Notes: a model not told the origin generated them from the letters alone. 64,000 nt of DNA from an uncultured Bacilli bacterium (GCA_934098735.1 CAKOOS010000002.1:53028-117027), one strand, 5' to 3'. Positions 1 through 9,509 are shown, counted from the stretch's first letter. A program made the numbers and translations.

Positions 1-714
1 GTGGCAGAAAAAAGAAAAGATTTAGCAAAAGAAAATGCTGGAAAATCTCAAAAAGTATCACTAGATGATTTATTTGCACGAGTAGATGCTGGTAATAAAG
101 AAATAAATGTTGTTTTAAAAACTGATGTAAGAGGTTCAGAAGAAGCTGTAAAAAATGCCTTAGAAAAAATAAAAGAAAAAGACGTTTCTGTTAAAGTTAT
201 TCGTAGTGGAATCGGAGCTATTACTGAATCTGACGTTGTTTTAGCAAGCGCTTCAAATGCTATTGTAATAGGATTTAATGTCATAGCACCACAAGCAGCA
301 AAAGATATAGCTAAAGATAATAATATTGAAATAAGACTTTATACAATAATATATAAACTTGTTGAAGATATGGAAGCAGCTATAAATGGTTTACTAGATC
401 CAGAATACGAAGAAAAAGTAATCGGAGAAGCAGAAATTAGAAAAATATTTAAATTTTCTAAAATTGGTAATATAGCCGGTACTTATGTTACAAGTGGAGT
501 AATTAAAAATAATGCTCTTGCTAGAGTAATTCGTGACGGTGTTGTTATTGCAAGTGATGAAAAAATAGCTTCACTTCAAAGAGAAAAAGATACTGTTAAA
601 GAAGTTAAAAAAGGATTTGAATGTGGTATTACTTTAGAAAAGTTTAATGACTTTAAAGAAGGAGATACTATTGAGGCTTATGAAATGATTGAGGTAAAGA
701 ATGCCAAAATATAA
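1..714 (+). CDS. infB: Translation initiation factor IF-2, C-terminal part (cut by window edge)
   Basis: IF-2 is the GTPase that brings initiator fMet-tRNA to the 30S subunit. Only the C-terminal 237 residues lie in the window. They match domain 3 (core with the KTDVRGSEEA strand-loop and the IRSGIGAITESDV segment) and domain 4 (C1/C2), the beta-barrel ending in GFECGITLEKFNDFKEGD that binds fMet-tRNA. The G domain lies upstream of the window. The GTG at position 1 is simply in frame and is not the real start. The gene overlaps rbfA by 14 bases, as expected for a translationally coupled infB-rbfA-truB operon. Confidence 0.97.
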   Translation: MAEKRKDLAKENAGKSQKVSLDDLFARVDAGNKEINVVLKTDVRGSEEAVKNALEKIKEKDVSVKVIRSGIGAITESDVVLASASNAIVIGFNVIAPQAAKDIAKDNNIEIRLYTIIYKLVEDMEAAINGLLDPEYEEKVIGEAEIRKIFKFSKIGNIAGTYVTSGVIKNNALARVIRDGVVIASDEKIASLQREKDTVKEVKKGFECGITLEKFNDFKEGDTIEAYEMIEVKNAKI

Positions 715-1045
715 AATTAAAAGATTAGCAAGTGATATTCAAAGATATCTCGGCGAAATATTTATAAATGAAACTAATGATGAGATATTTAAAGAAATTA
801 CAATCACTGGCTGTGATGTTACAAATGATTTAAGTTTTTGTAAAGTTTATTTTACATCCATATTAGATACTGATATTAAAACTTTAGAAAAAGAATTAAA
901 TGAAGCAGCACCTTTTTTAAGAGGAAAATTAAGTGCTAAAATTGAAGTAAGGCACACACCAGAATTAAAATTTGTTTATGACAAATCTATAAGCTATGGT
1001 GAAAAAATTGAAGAAATTATTGAAAAAATTAATGGGGGAAAATAA
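701..1045 (+). CDS. rbfA: Ribosome-binding factor A
   Basis: RbfA is a small KH-fold protein that binds the 30S subunit and helps mature the 5' end of 16S rRNA, notably in the cold. The 114-residue product has the usual length and the family's opening (basic N-terminus, then IQRYLGEIF) and the central SFCKVYFTS strand and ELKFVYDKSI segment. The ATG lies inside the end of infB with a GAGGT ribosome site about 8 bases upstream. Its TAA shares one base with the next ATG, so translation is probably coupled. Confidence 0.95.
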   Translation: MPKYKIKRLASDIQRYLGEIFINETNDEIFKEITITGCDVTNDLSFCKVYFTSILDTDIKTLEKELNEAAPFLRGKLSAKIEVRHTPELKFVYDKSISYGEKIEEIIEKINGGK

Positions 1046-1599
1046 TGATTGAAATAATGGATAAATTACCACAAAATGTAGATAAAAGTTTAGTGGAAGA
1101 AAAATATTATGAATATTTAAAAAGATTATATGATATAAATCAAGATTATTTAATTAGATGCATTCTTCATCTATTTCCTAAAAGAAATGAATTATATAAA
1201 AAACAAGCTCATGATTTTGTAGAAAATAATGATTCAGAAATTAAATTTATATCTTATGAAAAAGATGAAGAAATAACAGCATTAGCTAGAGCGAATATTC
1301 TTGAAGACACCATTTATTTTGGGGATATAGTATTTTTAAAAGAACAAAATTTACTTGAAAGATTAAATATAATTGATTGTATGATTGGCTATTTAGAAGA
1401 ACATGCTAAAAATAATACTCAAGAAAATATGCAAATAGAAGTTCCTAAGTTAGATAATTATGAAATTACTTTAGCTTTAAATAATGGCTTTGATTTTATT
1501 AATGAGCCTCAAAGCAAAACAATAAAACATCCAACTTATATTCTCAAAAAAGAAATTAAGAAAAGGACTTTAGATGAACCAACTCTTAGTCGTAAATAA
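1045..1599 (+). CDS. GNAT-like protein of unknown function in the infB-truB operon
   Basis: 184 residues. The N-terminal 65 residues are helical. From about residue 70 the order of strands and helices resembles the second half of a GNAT acetyltransferase: a strand (EITALARANI), a strand (TIYFGDIVFL), a long helix (IDCMIGYLEEHAKN), a strand (MQIEVPKLD), a helix (YEITLALNNGFDFIN) and a last strand (TYILKKEI). The usual acetyl-CoA loop (R/Q-x-x-G-x-G/A) is not visible, so it may be a non-catalytic relative. It sits between rbfA and truB, overlapping both (1 and 26 bases), a place where most Bacilli have no such gene. Start: ATG after GGGGGA. The fold is an inference; the family is not recognised. 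Confidence 0.5.
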   Translation: MIEIMDKLPQNVDKSLVEEKYYEYLKRLYDINQDYLIRCILHLFPKRNELYKKQAHDFVENNDSEIKFISYEKDEEITALARANILEDTIYFGDIVFLKEQNLLERLNIIDCMIGYLEEHAKNNTQENMQIEVPKLDNYEITLALNNGFDFINEPQSKTIKHPTYILKKEIKKRTLDEPTLSRK

Positions 1600-2413
1600 A
1601 CCGGCAGGCTATACAAGCAGAGATATTATTAATAAACTTAGTAAAATATTTAATTATAAAAAAATTGGCCATACAGGAACACTTGATCCAATCGCATCAG
1701 GGGTTCTTGTTTGTTTATTTGGTAAATATACTCGCCTTGGTAATTTAATAACAGCTTTAGATAAAGAATATATTGCTAAAATAAAATTAGGAATAAAGAC
1801 AGATACTTTAGATATAACAGGTAATATAATCGAAGAAAATTCAAAAAAGATTACTAAAGAAGAAATAATAAAAGTCTTAAATGAGTTTCCGAAAAGTTAT
1901 AATCAAACAGTGCCAAAATATTCTGCTGTAAGAATAAATGGTAAAAGATTATATGAATATGCTAGAGAAAATATTGATATAAAATTACCAACTAGAACAG
2001 TAAATATTTATAATTTAGAACTAATAGACTTTAAAGATGATGAAATAACTTTTAAAGCATCCGTATCAAAAGGGACATACATAAGATCTTTAATAGATGA
2101 TATATGTAAAAAATTAAATACTGTTGGAACTATGAAAGAACTTACAAGAACTAAACAAGGTTCATTTGATATTAAAGACTCTTATACAATTGATGAAATA
2201 ATTAATAATAAATTTAAATTTCAAAATATTCATGAATTTTTAGATTATCCAGAAATAAATATTTCTGATAAATATTTAAAATTAGTATTAAATGGCGCTA
2301 AAATACCTAATATATTTAATATAAAAGATAAAGTAATATTTAAGCATGAAAATAAAGATATAGCTATTTATGAAAATATAAATGAAACTTTAAAACCTTA
2401 CGTTATGTTTTAA
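1574..2413 (+). CDS. truB: tRNA pseudouridine-55 synthase
   Basis: TruB converts uridine 55 in the T-loop of tRNAs to pseudouridine. The 279-residue product opens with the family signature NKPAGYTS and continues with HTGTLDPIASGVL, which carries the catalytic aspartate (LDP). Later come YSAVRINGKRLYEYAR and the KGTYIRSL motif; the C-terminal 60 residues form the short PUA-like end. The ATG overlaps the upstream gene by 26 bases and follows an AAAGGA site within that gene. The end of the coding region lies inside a terminator hairpin, marking the end of the operon. Confidence 0.96.
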   Translation: MNQLLVVNKPAGYTSRDIINKLSKIFNYKKIGHTGTLDPIASGVLVCLFGKYTRLGNLITALDKEYIAKIKLGIKTDTLDITGNIIEENSKKITKEEIIKVLNEFPKSYNQTVPKYSAVRINGKRLYEYARENIDIKLPTRTVNIYNLELIDFKDDEITFKASVSKGTYIRSLIDDICKKLNTVGTMKELTRTKQGSFDIKDSYTIDEIINNKFKFQNIHEFLDYPEINISDKYLKLVLNGAKIPNIFNIKDKVIFKHENKDIAIYENINETLKPYVMF

Positions 2414-2421
2414 AGTTTTTT
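2385..2421 (+). terminator. Rho-independent terminator overlapping the truB stop codon
   Basis: An 11-12 bp perfect stem (left arm about 2385-2396, right arm 2407-2418) followed by T residues. The right arm includes the TAA stop at 2411-2413, so the last truB codons and the terminator share bases. Confidence 0.8.
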
Positions 2422-2446
2422 GTTTATTATAAATATTTTTGTTCTA

Positions 2447-2475
2447 TTGTTATATCCTAAATGATATGATATGAT
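2447..2475 (+). promoter_or_regulatory. Sigma-A type promoter for the SNF2 helicase gene
   Basis: TTGTTA at 2447-2452, a 17-base spacer, and TATGAT at 2470-2475, just after the truB terminator and 18 bases before the chosen ATG at 2494. Confidence 0.65.
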
Positions 2476-2493
2476 TAAATTTAGGTGATTTCT

Positions 2494-5400
2494 ATGTATA
2501 TTGAAGATATAAACGATTTAATGATAAAAACTAATATTCGAGGTTTTATACATACCAGTGATTTTGTTAAAGGTAAAAGTTATGATCCTTCCAAAATTAC
2601 TTTTATAAAAGACAAAGAACTCAAAGGAAATTATAATGTAATTAAATGCTTTCATTATGAAGTAGATTCTGAGTCAAAACAAACCTATTACGATGTCTCA
2701 ATATTCATAGAAAATAATAAAAAAATTGTTAAAACAATGTGTGATTGTAAAGATTATCGTCACGAATCTAGTTGTAAACATATCGCCGCTGTCTTTATAA
2801 ACTATTACAATGATTTATTTAATCAAGAAATTATTAATATTCCTAGTGTCTCAAATGATATTTTAGATAAATTTCTTGTTAAAGAAGAAAATATTATAAA
2901 AAAAGAGATTAATCTTCAACTAGTGATGGAATTAAAAGAAGTAGAAAGTTATTATTACTATGAACCTCAAAAAAAAGTAAATATTAAATTGTTAATTGGC
3001 CTTGATAAACTATATACATTAAATAATCATGTAAATACTTTTAAAGATGCTTATGAATCTGGAGAAGGAGAAGTAAGTTTTGGGAAAAGTTTTACTTATG
3101 ATCCAGCAAAATATTACTTTTCAGATAGCAATAATCAAATATTAAATGCTTACTTTAATTTAATAGAAGGTTATGGAAATAAATACTTTAGTGATAAAGA
3201 ATTAAAGAAATTTTTAGGCAAAATTAAAAATTATAGTTTTATAATTAATGATTATCAAATAAATAAAATAAATGAAGGTTTTCCTGTAAATACAACTTTA
3301 ACTAAAAATAAAGAAGATTATATGTTAGACTTTGATTTAGATAATATAGAATGTTTAATAAATGAAGATTATGAATATATTTTATATAAAGGAAAAATGT
3401 ACCACTTAAATAATAAAGAACAAGATCTTTTAAAAGAATTAAAAGATCATGAACTTAATAAATTACTTATAAGTAAAAATAAAGTAGATACATTTAGTAA
3501 GGGACTACTTGGAATAATTCGCAAAAACTTAACTATAGATAGTGACATAAATGATATTATTTTACCAAGTAATATTGCCACTAAAATATATTTTGACTTA
3601 AGAAACAATTATATTCTAGCAGATCCAAGATTTACTTATGATGAAGAAGAAGTAGCCTATTTTGATACATCAAGTAATGTTTTAAGGGATATGGAATTTG
3701 AAACAAAAGTTATTAATGATTTAATAAAATATGGATTTGTTTTAAATGATAATAAAATTATATTAGATAATCTGGAATTAGAAGTTGATTTTTTAGAAAA
3801 TGGATTAGAAAATTTAGCTACAAAATATGAAATATTTACCACAGAAAGATTTAAAAAAATTAGTATCAGGAAAAAAACTAATATAACATCTATGTTTGGA
3901 ATAGGGCAAGATAATATTCTAAGTTATAACTTTAATTTAGGTAATATAAATAGCTCTGAGTTAGTTGATATATTTAAAGATGTTAAAAGTAAAAAGAAAT
4001 ATTATCGTTTGAAAAATGGGGATATTTTGTCTTTAGAAGATGAAGCAATTAAAGAGCTTTATAATTTAAAAGATGAATTAGAATTAAGTGATGAAGAAAT
4101 AATAAATGGTCATGGTAGTATTTTAAAATATAGAGCAATATATTTAGATAGTTTAAAAAATACCAAATATAGTATTATAAAAACAGATAATTTATTTGAT
4201 AATTTTATTAAAAAGTTTTATGAATATAAAGATAGTAATTTAACTTTGCCTAAAGAAAGTTTAAGTATTTTAAGAGATTATCAATTAATCGGAGTAAAAT
4301 GGCTTTATAATTTAGCTAAGACTGGTTTCGGAGGCATTTTAGCAGATGAAATGGGATTAGGTAAAACTATTCAAGTTATATTTTATATTAAACAAATGTT
4401 AAATGATGATCCTAATCAAAAATTTTTAATTGTTGTACCTACGGCCTTAGCATATAATTGGGATCATGAATTTTCTTTATATGCTCCCAAAATAAAAAGA
4501 GCTATTTTAGTAGGTAGTAAAGAAAAAAGAAAAAAAGAATTAAAAAAAATAAATAATTTAAATGTCTTAATTACTACTTATGGATTATTAAGAGAAGATC
4601 AAGAACTTTATGAAAATTTAAATTTTAATACAATGATTATTGATGAAGCCCAAAATATAAAAAATTCAATGGCAGGAATAACTAAGGTTGTTAAAAAAAT
4701 TAAAGCTGAAACTAAATTTGCCTTGACAGGAACCCCATTAGAAAATTCTATTTTAGAATTATGGAGTATATTTGATTTTATAATGCCTGGATATTTAGCA
4801 AATTTAACAAAATTTCAAACTAAATATAAAATAAAAGATTTTGATGAAGAAAGCGAAATTTTAATATCAGGTCTAAGTAAAGAAATAAATCCATTTATAT
4901 TAAGAAGAAAAAAGAAAGATGTTATAAAAGAATTACCTGATAAAATGGAAAATAATATCTATATTGACTTAAAAGAAGAACAAAAAAAACTATATGTCGC
5001 TGAGTTAGAAAAAGTAAAAGAAGAAATGAATAATATTATAGATAATGAAGGTTTGAGTAAGGCTAAATTTTTAATTCTTCAGCTTTTAACCAAATTAAGA
5101 CAAATTTGTATAGACCCTAGTATAGTTTATGAAAACTATGAGGGAGGATCAAACAAACTTGATGAACTTGATAGTATTGTTTCAGAATATGTCAAAAATG
5201 GTCATAAAATATTAATTTTTTCTTCCTTTAAAACAGCTTTAAATATAGTTAAAGAAAGATTTAAAGAAAAGAAAATTTTTACATATATGATTGATGGTTC
5301 AGTACCTTCTAAAAATAGAATTGAAATGGTAGATGAATTTAATAAAAGTGATCAAATAAAAGTATTTTTAATCATGTTAAAATCTGGTGGAACAGGACTT

Positions 5401-5685
5401 AATTTAGCTAGTGCTGATATTGTTATTCATTTAGATTTATGGTGGAATCCTCAAGTTGAAAATCAAGCTACAGATAGAGCTCATAGAATTGGTCAAAAAA
5501 ATACTGTCGAAGTAATTCATTTAATAACTAAAGGAACAATTGAAGAAAAAATATTAGAGCTTCAAAATAAAAAGAAATTATTAAGTGACAAAGTTATAGA
5601 TGGTGAAATTAGAAATAAAAATGTTTTAGCAGATCTTACTAAAGATGATATAATTAATTTATTATCTTTTGAAAATAAAGACTAA
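2494..5685 (+). CDS. SNF2-family helicase with SWIM zinc finger
   Basis: 1063 residues. A SWIM-type zinc finger (CDCKDY...SCKH) lies near residues 80-98, followed by about 450 residues of a bacterial SNF2-associated region, then a two-lobe SNF2 ATPase. Visible motifs: I, DEMGLGKT near 617; II, DEAQ near 715; III, LTGTPLEN; V, SGGTGLNLASAD; VI, ATDRAHRIGQ near 990. Such proteins (RapA/HepA-like) are ATP-driven translocases on double-stranded DNA or nucleoprotein; the target here is unknown. The ATG at 2494 is preferred over the in-frame GTG at 2485 because AGGTGA lies five bases upstream of it. It is a single-gene unit between two terminators. Confidence 0.93.
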   Translation: MYIEDINDLMIKTNIRGFIHTSDFVKGKSYDPSKITFIKDKELKGNYNVIKCFHYEVDSESKQTYYDVSIFIENNKKIVKTMCDCKDYRHESSCKHIAAVFINYYNDLFNQEIINIPSVSNDILDKFLVKEENIIKKEINLQLVMELKEVESYYYYEPQKKVNIKLLIGLDKLYTLNNHVNTFKDAYESGEGEVSFGKSFTYDPAKYYFSDSNNQILNAYFNLIEGYGNKYFSDKELKKFLGKIKNYSFIINDYQINKINEGFPVNTTLTKNKEDYMLDFDLDNIECLINEDYEYILYKGKMYHLNNKEQDLLKELKDHELNKLLISKNKVDTFSKGLLGIIRKNLTIDSDINDIILPSNIATKIYFDLRNNYILADPRFTYDEEEVAYFDTSSNVLRDMEFETKVINDLIKYGFVLNDNKIILDNLELEVDFLENGLENLATKYEIFTTERFKKISIRKKTNITSMFGIGQDNILSYNFNLGNINSSELVDIFKDVKSKKKYYRLKNGDILSLEDEAIKELYNLKDELELSDEEIINGHGSILKYRAIYLDSLKNTKYSIIKTDNLFDNFIKKFYEYKDSNLTLPKESLSILRDYQLIGVKWLYNLAKTGFGGILADEMGLGKTIQVIFYIKQMLNDDPNQKFLIVVPTALAYNWDHEFSLYAPKIKRAILVGSKEKRKKELKKINNLNVLITTYGLLREDQELYENLNFNTMIIDEAQNIKNSMAGITKVVKKIKAETKFALTGTPLENSILELWSIFDFIMPGYLANLTKFQTKYKIKDFDEESEILISGLSKEINPFILRRKKKDVIKELPDKMENNIYIDLKEEQKKLYVAELEKVKEEMNNIIDNEGLSKAKFLILQLLTKLRQICIDPSIVYENYEGGSNKLDELDSIVSEYVKNGHKILIFSSFKTALNIVKERFKEKKIFTYMIDGSVPSKNRIEMVDEFNKSDQIKVFLIMLKSGGTGLNLASADIVIHLDLWWNPQVENQATDRAHRIGQKNTVEVIHLITKGTIEEKILELQNKKKLLSDKVIDGEIRNKNVLADLTKDDIINLLSFENKD

Positions 5686-5735
5686 AAAAAGAGAAATGTT
5701 AATTTAGTTCACGGACTAAATGCATTTCTCTTTTT
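5686..5735. terminator. Bidirectional terminator between convergent genes
   Basis: 13-bp arms at 5686-5698 and 5723-5735 with A/T tracts on both sides and a second inner stem (TTTAGT/ACTAAA). It serves the SNF2 gene on the plus strand and also covers the last codons and stop of the minus-strand gene ending at 5699. Confidence 0.8.
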
Positions 5736-7162
5736 GTTGGATACATTTTTTCAAGAAGTTGATATTGTAAAGTTAAATCTAATGCAAGTTTAACCAAAAC
5801 TTCTTTAGCTTTTGTATAATTATTACATACTATTTTTTCTTCTCCATTTGGTAAAGTGTAAGTTCTTTTATTATACTCATTTATTTTAACGTTTTTTTCT
5901 TGATCAGGATGAATTTGATAAATTCTATTATGAAGTCTTGGAGATCCTACGAATAAAGATACTTCATTAATTGGATCTACTACAAGTTGTGTTCCTGCAA
6001 AACCCGGAGACATAAATGATTTACCAGATAAAGGAGGGTAAACAGATAAAAATTCTGGGTCAGGTTGTTTTAAATATACTAAAGAACCATAAAATCTAGT
6101 AAATTTATCATCGTTTTTTTGATAACCAGTTTCAGTTTTACTCATTGATAAAACTCCATTTTTTGATATAATTTTTCCTTCCATCAAAGCTTTTGCAAAT
6201 TTAACCATATCATCTTTGGTAGAAAAATAACCAGCATGTCCCGGAGCATTTCCCTCAAGTTCGCCCATAGCTAAAGCTTTTGTATCATGAGGTGTTCCAG
6301 GAACATTATCATATCTAGTAAAAGCATTTCCATCTTTGTCAACAATTGTTGAAAAATTTTCATTAGCAACTCTATATCTTTTTTCTTCTGGAACATTTAA
6401 ATAAGTATCAGTCATATTAGCTTTTTTCAAAATATTTTCTGAAACAAATTCCGTAAAAGGAACTTTACTAACTCTTTCAACAACATATTTTAAGACCATA
6501 GCACCCATATCAGTATAAGCATTATCAAATTCTTGATTTTGAGCAGGATAAACAGTAAATAATATTCTTTCAGCTTCTTCCTTATTTTTAGCACTATCAA
6601 CTCTTTTATCAGTTACTATTTTTATTCTAAATTTTAGTAAATCATAAATTGTTACATTATTTAACTTTGTAAATTCAGGAACATATTTTGTTATTGGATC
6701 AAAAACGTCTAAACTACCATCTTCAAATAGTTTTAAGATAGATATTGCTGTAAAAGGTTTAGATGAAGATGCTAAATCAAAGATTGTATCATTTTCAATA
6801 GGTTTTTCATCACGTACTAAAACACCATTTTTTAAATTATATTCTTGAGATAATCCACAAAAAACAGTATCTCTTGATTTAAATGTTCCAAAGTCTAAAA
6901 TAACACCAGGGGTTATTTGGGTTCTATTTACAAATATATCTAAAATTTCTTTTAAGCCACTTTGATTAAATAATTTAGCTCTCCATGTAACTAAAGTTTC
7001 ATGAGGATACTTTCGAGTTATGTCTAATACTGGCTTTAATAAATACTTATAATCATGTTTATCAATAATATCTTGTAAATGACAAATATCAGTATTATTT
7101 TGATTATACATAAGTTCATTTAAATACTTTCTGAATATAAATTCATTTTTTAAATTAAGCAT
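5699..7162 (-). CDS. Serine beta-lactamase-like hydrolase (class C/EstB type)
   Basis: 487 residues, PF00144-like fold. The nucleophile motif SxxK is LASSSKPF near residue 133; YTDM near 216 takes the place of the YxN motif, and HAG near 310 that of the K/HxG motif. No signal peptide or membrane segment is visible, so an intracellular esterase or peptidase-like role is more likely than drug resistance. The first 85 residues are an extra helical region. The start is ATG after a GGGAG site. It converges on the SNF2 gene and is divergent from the XRE regulator at 7285. Substrate unknown. Confidence 0.85.
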   Translation of the reverse strand: MLNLKNEFIFRKYLNELMYNQNNTDICHLQDIIDKHDYKYLLKPVLDITRKYPHETLVTWRAKLFNQSGLKEILDIFVNRTQITPGVILDFGTFKSRDTVFCGLSQEYNLKNGVLVRDEKPIENDTIFDLASSSKPFTAISILKLFEDGSLDVFDPITKYVPEFTKLNNVTIYDLLKFRIKIVTDKRVDSAKNKEEAERILFTVYPAQNQEFDNAYTDMGAMVLKYVVERVSKVPFTEFVSENILKKANMTDTYLNVPEEKRYRVANENFSTIVDKDGNAFTRYDNVPGTPHDTKALAMGELEGNAPGHAGYFSTKDDMVKFAKALMEGKIISKNGVLSMSKTETGYQKNDDKFTRFYGSLVYLKQPDPEFLSVYPPLSGKSFMSPGFAGTQLVVDPINEVSLFVGSPRLHNRIYQIHPDQEKNVKINEYNKRTYTLPNGEEKIVCNNYTKAKEVLVKLALDLTLQYQLLEKMYPTKREMHLVRELN

Positions 7163-7284
7163 AAAAACATCTCCCTTTAAAGAATATGACTATTATAATA
7201 ACTTAATTAATTGTTGTCAAATAATTATAAAGGAAAATTATGCAATAAAGCCCTGTTTGTGGTAAAATATTCTTGGTGAAAAAT

Positions 7285-8496
7285 ATGAAGAAAACGAAAA
7301 AGGATGTAGTAAAAGATACAGATTTTGCTAATACTATATTCAGGATAAGGACAGAAAGGGATTTAACTCAGAAGAAACTAGCAGATAAACTAAATATTTC
7401 TGATAAGACAATTTCAAAATGGGAGAAAGGAGACTCAGTACCAGATTTAATTAATATTCAAAACATTTGTAATGAACTAGAAGTATCGCCATCATCTATA
7501 GTAAATTCTAAAAGAACACTTAAAGATAGAATAAATTTTATAAAAAGAAAAATTGGAACTTTCTTTAATTATTGTTTAAATAATATATTTCTAATTTTCT
7601 TTTCTGTAGCATTTATTCTGTTACTAGTATATTTTCTAAATAATTATAATACTGTAAAAGTTTATAGCATTAAATATGAAAGTGATAATATCAGTATAAC
7701 TAATGGTTATTTCTTTAAAACAAAAGTAGTAAATATTTTAGATATAAATGATATAACTTTAAACAAGTTAGAATATGAACCTGTAGAAATTAAACTTGAA
7801 TTATATACTTATTATAATGGAGATAAATATATGATTTATGAAGCCAATGATTTAAAGAATATTTATATTGAAGAATCTAAAAATTATTCAGATATCTTAA
7901 CTTCAGATGCAATAAACAGTATGAAAAATAATTTGTATTTAGATATTATTACTAAAGACAAAGATGGAAAAACTTATACTTATGAAAGTACTCTAACTTT
8001 AACTGATAAATTTAGTAATAACAAATTGTCTTATAAAAATTATTTAAAGAATCAAGATTATGATAATTCTTATTTAACTTATATTAATGAAGCTACTAGT
8101 TATGAAAATACAAAACATGATATTCATAAAGTGGCGGATATAGCAGATAAATCAGTAAGTAGTGAAAATAAATTAAGTAATTTAGGATATGAATACAATG
8201 AAACATCTAAGAAGTATACAAAGATTGATAGCGAAGGTGGCACAATTGAATATATGCCAACAATATCACAATTAAAATATACTAAAGTTAAAGATGATTT
8301 AAATTATGATCTTTATTATCAGATTGATGTAAAAAGAATGTGGTTTAAAATATTTAAAGGCAATAATTATCATTTGTTAATAAATTTCAATGTGGATACA
8401 AATCAGATGAAATGTTTGATTGGAAATTGTGGAAAATACATGAATGAAATAAACTATATTCTAAGCGAATATAGCCAAATAACTAATACTCCCTAA
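7285..8496 (+). CDS. Membrane-anchored XRE-family regulator
   Basis: About 403 residues from the ATG at 7285, which has GGTGA five bases upstream (in-frame TTG 7273 and GTG 7276 are alternatives). Residues 10-65 form an HTH_3 DNA-binding domain (LTQKKLADKLNISDKTISKWEKG). A basic stretch leads to a single membrane helix near residues 95-118 (FLIFFSVAFILLLVYFL). The remaining 280 residues are tyrosine- and asparagine-rich and probably extracellular. This order suggests one-step signalling from outside the cell to DNA, as in other HTH-TM-ectodomain proteins. It is divergent from the beta-lactamase-like gene, which may be a target; that is inference. Confidence 0.8.
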   Translation: MKKTKKDVVKDTDFANTIFRIRTERDLTQKKLADKLNISDKTISKWEKGDSVPDLINIQNICNELEVSPSSIVNSKRTLKDRINFIKRKIGTFFNYCLNNIFLIFFSVAFILLLVYFLNNYNTVKVYSIKYESDNISITNGYFFKTKVVNILDINDITLNKLEYEPVEIKLELYTYYNGDKYMIYEANDLKNIYIEESKNYSDILTSDAINSMKNNLYLDIITKDKDGKTYTYESTLTLTDKFSNNKLSYKNYLKNQDYDNSYLTYINEATSYENTKHDIHKVADIADKSVSSENKLSNLGYEYNETSKKYTKIDSEGGTIEYMPTISQLKYTKVKDDLNYDLYYQIDVKRMWFKIFKGNNYHLLINFNVDTNQMKCLIGNCGKYMNEINYILSEYSQITNTP

Positions 8497-8581
8497 ATAG
8501 AGAATTGTTATTCTAAAGATTTTCTATTTAAATTCGACAAATTATTTGCTATGCTGAAAACGGTAAAGGAAGGAGGTGCCA

Positions 8582-9412
8582 ATGGACAGTTTGAAAAAGA
8601 CCAAAATACTTTTTTCTTTAATCGCAGTTTTCAGTTTTATTTTTATAACTAATATTAAAGCAGCCACTTTAACAGAATCTGAATATAACCGTTTAAAGAT
8701 AATTTTCTCCGATGCTAGAATAGCTACTATGAGTGATGAAGAAGCTCAAAGATTTTTGAGTTACGATTTGGAAAAATCTAATATCGTAAATAAATACTAT
8801 AAAGTAACAGAAACCACAAATGGAACCACTACTGTTGAAGTTACTAAAGAAGAAGCAGAAAATGCTTTTCAAAATACAACAGCTAGAGGTACAGTCCATA
8901 CTACTTCGTACAAAAATATCCAAATTTCAACTACACCATTACAAAATAATAGATATTCAGTTTCACTAAAAAATGTTTGGAATGTAACACCTAGAGCAAA
9001 ATCTTACGATGTAATAGCTTTTCGTACAGATGATGCTCAAGTTGTTGAAGGAACTCAATATGGAAATCAATCTTATTGGACTGCTTCTTCAGGAACATAT
9101 AGCAATATTACTTATTCTTATAACGGAACAAACATTGTTAAAAAAACTAATGGCTTCGGAATCTCAATGAATCTAGTTGATGCTGCATCATATTTTGAAT
9201 GTGATATAGATGCCTTAATAGATGCTACTTCAAAATATGCAACAGTTTATGGAAGTTATCAACATGCCATGACAAATGTTACACTTGCTCAATCTCAAGC
9301 ATATAACATTAGCCATAATGGTTACGGAAAAGTAATTAATTTTAGTACATCTGTCCAAGATTACTACGATGGCATGCAAGGAGTGGAAATATCATTGGGA
9401 TATACCGGATAA
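8582..9412 (+). CDS. Secreted protein of unknown function
   Basis: 276 residues from ATG 8582, four bases after a strong GGAGGTG (the in-frame GTG at 8576 is part of that site). A signal peptide of about 26-28 residues is clear (basic start, then FSLIAVFSFIFITNIKA). The mature part begins with a short helical region (ESEYNRLKIIFSDARIATMSDEEAQRF) followed by a beta-rich segment with repeated aromatic and small residues (SYWTASSGTYSNITYSYNG). No cysteines form an obvious pattern, and there is no sorting signal. It stands just before spoIVA in the same direction; a role in the spore envelope is possible but unproven. Family not recognised. Confidence 0.75.
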   Translation: MDSLKKTKILFSLIAVFSFIFITNIKAATLTESEYNRLKIIFSDARIATMSDEEAQRFLSYDLEKSNIVNKYYKVTETTNGTTTVEVTKEEAENAFQNTTARGTVHTTSYKNIQISTTPLQNNRYSVSLKNVWNVTPRAKSYDVIAFRTDDAQVVEGTQYGNQSYWTASSGTYSNITYSYNGTNIVKKTNGFGISMNLVDAASYFECDIDALIDATSKYATVYGSYQHAMTNVTLAQSQAYNISHNGYGKVINFSTSVQDYYDGMQGVEISLGYTG

Positions 9413-9509
9413 AACACAATTATCCACAGCAAATACTAATATAGGAACTATAAGAAAAATAAATATGCCAATATGTATTAATATACCAAAACCACCAAAA
9501 GACTATTTA

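Noticed and set aside
9413..9509. Possible replication origin at the DnaA box
   Set aside because: Only one perfect box, no cluster, no dnaA/dnaN genes and no clear AT-unwinding element.
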